Assembly (NCBI RefSeq): GCF_012849095.1
Contig: NZ_CP051680.1
Span: 620,001 to 684,000, forward strand
Direction of reading: 5' to 3'
DNA: 64,000 bases
Source: Cohnella herbarum
Lineage (GTDB): Bacteria; Bacillota; Bacilli; Paenibacillales; Paenibacillaceae
Shown: piece after piece, positions 63,303 through 64,000 of the stretch
How positions within the stretch are numbered: the first letter of the stretch is position 1
How the letters are laid out: every line of letters begins with the position of its first letter
Notes under the pieces: generated by a model
What the model was told of the DNA's origin: nothing
The model's database searches: none
Seen by the model: the letters and a program-made list of their open reading frames with translations, nothing else
Translations under genes and position numbers: made by a program

Positions 63303-63878
63303 ATGGTAAGCTTAGAAGAAATCATTCGCGGAAGACGCAGCATCGGGAAAGTAAAGAACGAGCCGGTACCGAAGGAATTGATCGAGAAAATGATCGAGGC
63401 AGCGGTCTGGGCTCCGAATCATTTTGCGACCGAGCCTTGGAAATTTGTCGTCATGACCGGAGAAGGCAGGAGAGTACTGGGTCAAGCTTATGCCGACATT
63501 GCCGCGGACACGATGCAGGAATTAAGCGAGGAAGAACGCGCGCTGCGTCTCGAGAAGGAAGTGGCGAAAGCCTACCGCTCCCCGGTCGTGATCGCCGCAG
63601 TATGCGTGCCATCGGACGCTCCGAGAGTAGATGCCAGGGAAGAACTCGCCGCCGCGCACGCGGCCGTGCAAAACTTGTTGCTCATGGCGCATGCTAGTGG
63701 ACTCGGTGCGGTTTGGCGCACCGGAGATCCTGCCTACCATCCGAAGATGAAGGCGGCATTCGGGCTTGCCGGACGAGAACAAATCGTCGGACTTATTTAT
63801 GTCGGTTATCCCGACATGCAACCCTCCGCAGGTAAACGGGTTCCGGGAACGGAAAAAACCGCTTGGTTGGAAGGGTAA
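63303..63878 (+). CDS. Nitroreductase-family flavoprotein
   Basis: 191 residues. EEIIRGRRSIGKV (FMN-binding RRS), AVWAPNHFATEPWKFVV, HAAVQNLLLMAHASGLGAVWRTG and VGLIYVGYPD are the family blocks. It reduces nitro compounds, quinones or related substrates with NAD(P)H and bound FMN in the cytosol. It starts 30 bp after the ABC exporter gene with a GGGAAGATTAGG-type ribosome site, so it may be cotranscribed, and it ends in a terminator. Confidence 0.92.
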   Translation: MVSLEEIIRGRRSIGKVKNEPVPKELIEKMIEAAVWAPNHFATEPWKFVVMTGEGRRVLGQAYADIAADTMQELSEEERALRLEKEVAKAYRSPVVIAAVCVPSDAPRVDAREELAAAHAAVQNLLLMAHASGLGAVWRTGDPAYHPKMKAAFGLAGREQIVGLIYVGYPDMQPSAGKRVPGTEKTAWLEG

Positions 63879-63920
63879 GTGGATAAGAGAGAACAAGTGG
63901 GCAAGAGGATACCGTAAAGA

Positions 63921-63961
63921 AAGAGCCAATCCCGGCGAGTCGTCGAAGGGGTTGGCTCTTT
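63921..63961 (+). terminator. Rho-independent terminator after the nitroreductase gene
   Basis: AAGAGCCAA-T-CCC pairs with GGG-G-TTGGCTCTT, followed by TGTTGTT. Confidence 0.85.
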
Positions 63962-64000
63962 GTTGTTAGTGATAATGGGAATGTGTGTGGCGATGGAGTT

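Overview
The window looks like chromosomal DNA from a plant-polysaccharide-degrading member of the Paenibacillaceae (Paenibacillus/Cohnella type). This rests on gene content: many AraC-family regulators next to sugar genes, an LplB/YtcP-type sugar ABC transporter with its lipoprotein, a ccpN-yqfL pair, a type II thymidine kinase, strong AGGAGG ribosome sites and frequent TTG starts. No species call is possible without a database search.

Layout. 1-2 kb: end of a multi-receiver signalling protein, a CheY-like receiver and a receiver/HD-GYP protein. 2-5.9 kb: AraC regulator divergent from a GH36-like alpha-galactosidase and a Gfo/Idh/MocA dehydrogenase. 5.9-12 kb: thymidine kinase, then a LacI regulator with a palindromic operator on each side and a 1354-residue secreted DUF5695/LamG/F5-8C protein. 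12-15.5 kb: esterase and a two-component system. 15.5-17.5 kb: a 51-bp hairpin repeat array interrupted by an IS3-family element. 17.6-24.2 kb: membrane proteins, a formate/nitrite transporter, a frameshifted L-lactate dehydrogenase, an SGNH hydrolase and an AEC transporter. 24.2-24.5 kb: a second, sequence-unrelated 51-bp array. 24.6-31.2 kb: a sugar-acid operon (two Gfo/Idh oxidoreductases, sugar isomerase, AraC, fructuronate-reductase-like SDR, mannonate dehydratase, KDPG aldolase). 31.5-31.7 kb: four copies of a third hairpin motif, in two inverted pairs spaced about 51 bp. 31.9-40.9 kb: membrane-bound AraC sensor, sugar ABC transporter, GH42 beta-galactosidase and an aldose-epimerase-like protein. 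41-45 kb: AraC relic, adenosine deaminase, AraC regulator and GH4 alpha-galactosidase. 45.2-46.8 kb: an insertion sequence lying in a terminator T-tract. 47-49.2 kb: fructose-6-phosphate aldolase, CcpN and the PPDK regulator. 49.2-52.2 kb: glycine-betaine ABC transporter. 52.4-57.5 kb: LytTR protein, GH51 arabinofuranosidase divergent from an ArsR-like regulator, pseudouridine synthase, AlkD-like repair protein and DUF3817 protein. 57.6-64 kb: MFS drug transporter flanked by 87-bp direct repeats, a heterodimeric ABC exporter and a nitroreductase.

How it fits together. Secreted or surface enzymes and the ABC transporter bring in plant oligosaccharides. GH36, GH42, GH4 and GH51 enzymes release galactose and arabinose, and the uronate operon takes hexuronates through mannonate and KDPG to pyruvate. 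CcpN, the PPDK regulator and candidate cre sites link this to central carbon control.

The most unusual signal is three intergenic arrays that differ completely in sequence but share one design: a roughly 23-29 nt hairpin plus a linker, repeating every 50-51 bp. A second pattern is that four reading frames (lactate dehydrogenase, one Gfo/Idh, GH42, AraC relic) would each be restored by adding a single G in or next to a G-run, which points to systematic sequence error rather than gene decay.
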